Shown here: piece by piece, positions 60,631 to 64,000 of the stretch
How the letters are laid out: each line of letters starts with the position of its first letter
How positions within the stretch are numbered: position 1 is the stretch's first letter
NCBI GenBank assembly: GCA_016212515.1
Contig: JACRFZ010000045.1
Coordinates: 1-64,000, forward strand
Direction of reading: 5' to 3'
Origin: Candidatus Melainabacteria bacterium
GTDB taxonomy: Bacteria > Cyanobacteriota > Vampirovibrionia > Obscuribacterales > Obscuribacteraceae
Length of the DNA stretch: 64,000 nt
Made by a program: the position numbers and the translations under genes
The notes under the pieces: generated by a model
What the model was told of the DNA's origin: nothing
Seen by the model: the letters and a program-made list of their open reading frames with translations, nothing else
Databases searched by the model: none

Positions 60631-61047
60631 TCAGCGCTTGCCCTTGCCCAGCTCCCGCTCGGCGGCACGTGCCCGGTCGTGGTACTCCACGGCAGCAGCC
60701 AGAGCATCGGCAGCTTGCTTTTCCAGCAGGTCGGCCATGGTGGCGTCGCCCAGAACTCGGGTGCAAGCAGCCTCCGCCGAAAGAGCAAAGGCTACCGCGT
60801 CCATCACGCGCCAGAGGCGGAAGTTGAAAATGGCCTTGGTGGGATAGGCGTTCTCGTGATGCTGCACATCCACCTTCAGCCCGATGGCTTCGCGATGCAC
60901 GCTGCGCGCTTCCTCGCAGAGCAGAATGGCGGTCGCTTTCGCGTCCTCACCGTGGGCGAGTTCCCGGGCCTGCTTCAGCGCCCGTTCACCACGGTCGTAG
61001 ATGGCCTTGGTGGCGGTGTGCAGGTTGGCGATGGTCATATCATCCAT
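60631..61047 (-). CDS. small helical protein, 138 residues
   Basis: A soluble four-helix-like protein: LHTATKAIYDRGERALKQAR, AILLCEEARSVHREAIGLKV, FRLWRVMDAVAFALSAEAA, LLEKQAADALAAAVEYHDRA. Basic tail (ERELGKGKR). TTGGAG precedes the ATG. Function unknown. Confidence 0.8.
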   Translation of the reverse strand: MDDMTIANLHTATKAIYDRGERALKQARELAHGEDAKATAILLCEEARSVHREAIGLKVDVQHHENAYPTKAIFNFRLWRVMDAVAFALSAEAACTRVLGDATMADLLEKQAADALAAAVEYHDRARAAERELGKGKR

Positions 61048-61390
61048 GAAGTAACTCCAAATCTAGCCCCGAAGGGCTTCTCTAACGCTAAACCCTGAGA
61101 AGGCGCCTCGTGAGCACATTCACAGGAACGATTTACATGCCGCCGTGCGGGGGTATTGGCATCGACAGCAAGACTCCTGCTTTTTCAAAACACCAGACGC
61201 TCAAGCCGGCTCCAGACCCACGACACGGATAGTGCCGGGGATGTTCTACTGATGCTGGGGTTGCCTGTGGGGGTAGCTTTTTGCGCCTGATGAAAATAAA
61301 AGAGAAAGTAAGCAACTGTTAGCAAGAAAAAGTGCAAATAGTCACCTGAAATCTCAATTCATGAAGCCGTTTTCTTCCTTGAAAAAGAAA

Positions 61391-61425
61391 GGGGCTCTCG
61401 CAGAACATTCCGCAAGAGCCCCTCT
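61391..61425 (-). terminator. intrinsic terminator of debranching enzyme gene
   Basis: GGGGCTCT (61391-61398) pairs with AGAGCCCC (61415-61422), extended inwards with one mismatch. On the minus strand TTTCTTTTTC follows. Confidence 0.85.
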
Positions 61426-61532
61426 AATTGAGGCTTTCAGAGATTGTGGCAAACCCCGCCATGAATCTTGCCTATTTGTGACAGCACAAGAGCAGGCTTA
61501 ACTGCAGCTAACCAAGCTAGCGCAACTCGGCA

Positions 61533-63638
61533 TTAAGAGCCGGCTTTGCCCGACTCGGCAGCAAGCTGCATAGCCTCGAGCACCTGCGGGAAATCTTTGA
61601 GAACCCGCAACAGCTCTGCCACAGACCAGGCTTGCGCCACGCAACCTTGCGCTTTATGGGGGCTATCGCCGTCGAAGATCTCACTGATGGAACCAATGCA
61701 GGCGCTCTCCTGGAAGTGCTTGAGCAAAGGCTTCAACTGCGCTGCAATGAGAGCGAAGTTTTCTTCATTGGCACCAAAGGCATAGATCCTGGCGTTCACC
61801 CAGGCACCCAGAAGCCAGGGCCAGACAGTACCCTGATGGTAGGTGATGTCACGGTCGAACTGATTGGCCGAGGGCTTGCCCAGACCGTAGTGCCCCTTAT
61901 AATCGGGGTGCGAAGGGCTGAGAGTACGCAGACCCATGGGCGTGAGCAATTCCGCCTCCACCACCTTTAGTACAGACTGAGCGCGCTCCTGCGAAATGAC
62001 GGGATACGGCAAGCTGGCGGCGAAAAGCTGGTTGGGGCGCACCGCATCATCGGTGGTGCCATCGAGGCGAATCACATCGTGCAAGCATTGCCGAGCTTCG
62101 TTCCAGAACTTCTCGAAACCATTCTGAATGGCTTTGTCGTAGCCGCCATAGATGGTCATGTTGCCATAGACCTCCCGATGCAGGTAGGTCATGGTGCAGG
62201 CGAAGTTGTGCCAGAGGGCATTGATTTCTACTGCCTTGCCGGCCCGGGGAGTGACCACGAAGTCGCCGCATTTGGCGTCCATCCAGGTTAATTGCACATG
62301 CTCATTGCCGCCGCTAATCAAGCTGTCCTGGTCCAGTTTGATACCGTGACGGGTACCCTTCTGATGCCAGCAAATGACGTCGCGAAGCAAAGGCAGTTGC
62401 TCCTCCAGCACAAACTGCTTGTCCCCTGTAGCCTGGTAGTAGCGGTAGAGAGCATAAGCCCACCACATAGTGGCATCAGAGGTGTTGTAGGCAGGTGCCT
62501 GACCGTTGTCGGGGAAGTAGTTGGGCAGCATGCCTTCGGAGCAATAGCGGCCGAAGGTGGCCAGGATGGCCCGCGCTTCCTGAAAGCGACCGGTACTCAG
62601 ACAGAGTCCAGTCAAGCTGATCATGGAATCCCGCCCCCAATCGGAGAACCAGGGGTAACCGGCAACGATGGTAAAACCACCGGTTGACTTTCTGCGAGCC
62701 AGGAATTGATCGGCAGCTAAAACCAGACGCTGCACCACCGGCGGTTTATCCAGAACAGCCGCCTTCTCAAGGAGACCGTGTTGGCGAGCTGCCACCTGCT
62801 TCACCAGTTCCTGAATAGACGGCACTTCCGACAAGAGCGAGAGACCGGCGGCAATGGTAAAAGACTCGCCCGCTTTCAGCTTCACATGGAAGCGACCGCT
62901 TCTCAGGCAGTCTTCGCTGTCGGCCAGACCTCGCTCATACTCACGGGGCAGGAAGTAGTCGCGGTACCAGGACGAGTCGACCTGATACTCACCCTTACTG
63001 CTGGAGAGGAAGAAGGGCTCGGCACCATTGAAAGCTGTGATTTTGACGCTGCCGGGAGTTGCCTGCTTCTCCTGGCTGAACTGCCAGTCATCGCTACCGC
63101 GAGTCTGGCTGTGAAAGTCGCGATAGTTGAGCAAAACGGACAGGTCGAGAGTGATCTCGCTTGCGGCGACATCAGAAACGTAGCTGTACCCGATAAAGAC
63201 ATGCTGTTCGCCGTCCTTCATGAGCACCTGCTTGATCAGCTTGCCTTCCGGCAGTTGATAGCAGAAAGTCGGCACCGGGGCGGCGGCGAAAGCCAGCAAG
63301 TGCTTATGCCCCTGCGGAGCCACAGCCCCCGACCTCCAGATGTTGCAACCAAGCTCCAGGGAGCCGGACTGACCTCTGGTGGAAATCTTTTCATCAAGAC
63401 GGGAAAAGAAGACTAGCCTCTGCACCGGCGGGTTGAGAGAACCCACAAAGAGGCCGTGGTAGCGCCTGGTATTGGCGCCGGAAATGGACGCGCCGGCATA
63501 GGAACCGAGGCCGTTTGTCACCAGCCATTCCCGCCCGTCGGCAGCCGTCAGATTGTCCAAACTGATGCCCTGAACGGGCACTGATGAGAATTCGGATGCG
63601 CACTGTTGACGCAGCCACTGGCATAAATCAAAGGTCAT
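61533..63638 (-). CDS. glycogen debranching enzyme (GH133 amylo-alpha-1,6-glucosidase type)
   Basis: A 701-residue enzyme hydrolysing alpha-1,6 branches of glycogen. The N-terminal domain has REWLVTNGLGSYAGASISG followed by TRRYHGLFVGSL, the GDE_N signature. The catalytic (alpha/alpha)6-barrel has GYPWFSDWGRDSMISLTG, PNYFPDNGQAPAYNTSDATM, LTWMDAKCGDFVVTPRAGKA then VEINALW, and YHQGTVWPWLLGAW, all typical of bacterial and archaeal GH133. The domain order and length match. Starts at 63638 and 63650 are both possible; the former has GGTGA upstream. It is a single-gene unit with its own terminator, so glycogen synthesis genes are not adjacent. Confidence 0.93.
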   Translation of the reverse strand: MTFDLCQWLRQQCASEFSSVPVQGISLDNLTAADGREWLVTNGLGSYAGASISGANTRRYHGLFVGSLNPPVQRLVFFSRLDEKISTRGQSGSLELGCNIWRSGAVAPQGHKHLLAFAAAPVPTFCYQLPEGKLIKQVLMKDGEQHVFIGYSYVSDVAASEITLDLSVLLNYRDFHSQTRGSDDWQFSQEKQATPGSVKITAFNGAEPFFLSSSKGEYQVDSSWYRDYFLPREYERGLADSEDCLRSGRFHVKLKAGESFTIAAGLSLLSEVPSIQELVKQVAARQHGLLEKAAVLDKPPVVQRLVLAADQFLARRKSTGGFTIVAGYPWFSDWGRDSMISLTGLCLSTGRFQEARAILATFGRYCSEGMLPNYFPDNGQAPAYNTSDATMWWAYALYRYYQATGDKQFVLEEQLPLLRDVICWHQKGTRHGIKLDQDSLISGGNEHVQLTWMDAKCGDFVVTPRAGKAVEINALWHNFACTMTYLHREVYGNMTIYGGYDKAIQNGFEKFWNEARQCLHDVIRLDGTTDDAVRPNQLFAASLPYPVISQERAQSVLKVVEAELLTPMGLRTLSPSHPDYKGHYGLGKPSANQFDRDITYHQGTVWPWLLGAWVNARIYAFGANEENFALIAAQLKPLLKHFQESACIGSISEIFDGDSPHKAQGCVAQAWSVAELLRVLKDFPQVLEAMQLAAESGKAGS

Positions 63639-64000
63639 GATAGTCACCATTTGAGACGTTGTCAGGCTGACTCAGCCTGCGGTTAAACTTGAGTCCCTGC
63701 TGAACCCGTTATGCGGTTATAGAGGGTGGAAAAGAAAGATGTTGGTCAGTACAACCTGAACAGAGAAATTGGTTTTAAGAATTAGATACTTGCCCAGCTT
63801 AGCTATAACAAGTGCTTAGTTTTTAGAGATTCCCAGTTAGAAAGCGTTCAAATTAGACGCTCCGGTTCGCGCAGCTAGGCCCGTCCTTCCGATAGCGGGG
63901 CCCTCTTGTATACATCACGCTCTGGCGAGAGCCCTCCCCAAGAAAAATGGAAGAAATTCTCACAAACCTCGCAGGCTGTCAGATACATGACATCAGTCGA
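63639..64000. other. upstream region of debranching enzyme gene
   Basis: No gene seen in the last 360 bases. A fair promoter for the debranching enzyme lies at 63783-63811; the rest is unremarkable. Confidence 0.4.
63783..63811 (-). promoter_or_regulatory. possible sigma-70 promoter of debranching enzyme gene
   Basis: On the minus strand TTGTTA (63811-63806), a 17-base spacer and TATCTA (63788-63783), about 145 bases before the start codon. Confidence 0.4.

Noticed and set aside
1..64000. tRNA, rRNA, insertion sequences, prophage or integron features
   Set aside because: Looked for cloverleaf-like segments, transposase motifs and phage structural proteins by eye and saw none; a covariance-model scan would settle RNA genes.

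Overview
The window looks like bacterial chromosome: about 80 protein genes, nearly all with their own Shine-Dalgarno, and no tRNA, rRNA, CRISPR array, transposase or phage structural gene that I can see. The only familiar metabolic genes are citrate synthase, a mitochondrial-type aconitase and a GH133 glycogen debranching enzyme. Regulatory genes are a sigma-70 factor with the group 1/2 region 2-4 layout, a PP2C phosphatase, a kinase-like protein, two receiver-like proteins, an HD phosphohydrolase and a TerD protein. About two thirds of the genes are small, unrecognised, and often membrane or coiled-coil proteins. The overall style (many orphan small proteins, TPR-plus-membrane proteins, SPFH pairs) would fit a non-photosynthetic cyanobacterial lineage such as Candidatus Obscuribacterales, but this is only a guess from gene style; marker genes are absent.

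Layout. 13-6322 (minus): a six-gene run ending in a 412-residue-class unknown, a degenerate protein kinase with a J-like N terminus, a vWA/DUF2135 protein and a divergent adenylosuccinate synthetase; this is the best candidate for an undescribed system. 7210-15643 (plus): tandem paralogous membrane proteins, a receiver-like protein, an internally duplicated protein, TerD, a sigma factor and several tiny membrane proteins; one leader can form a pseudoknot. 15884-28470 (minus): a long series of small membrane proteins, a Bax-inhibitor-1 protein and two SPFH proteins, punctuated by near-perfect hairpins. 29588-35948 (plus): citrate synthase, aconitase, PP2C phosphatase, a helical protein and a second receiver-like protein. 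36288-44380: coiled-coil protein, beta-helical DUF2807-like protein, DUF4139 protein and small unknowns. 45231-45740 (plus): HD phosphohydrolase. 46053-58303 (minus): nucleotidyltransferase, zinc-ribbon protein, TPR-membrane protein, M50 protease, large membrane protein and YkgJ-type cysteine cluster protein. 59464-63638: zinc-ribbon protein, two helical proteins and the debranching enzyme.

How it may work together. TerD, vWA, kinase-like, PP2C and a nucleotide-ligase-like enzyme are parts of the stress circuits described for tellurium-resistance (Ter/TerY-P) clusters, here scattered over 35 kb rather than in one operon; functional linkage is inference. The citrate synthase and aconitase genes form a TCA entry pair with separate terminators and a leader stem that can hide the citrate synthase ribosome binding site. 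Several paralogue pairs (7210/7959, 22013/22973, 28147/50965) show that the small-gene content has grown by local and dispersed duplication.
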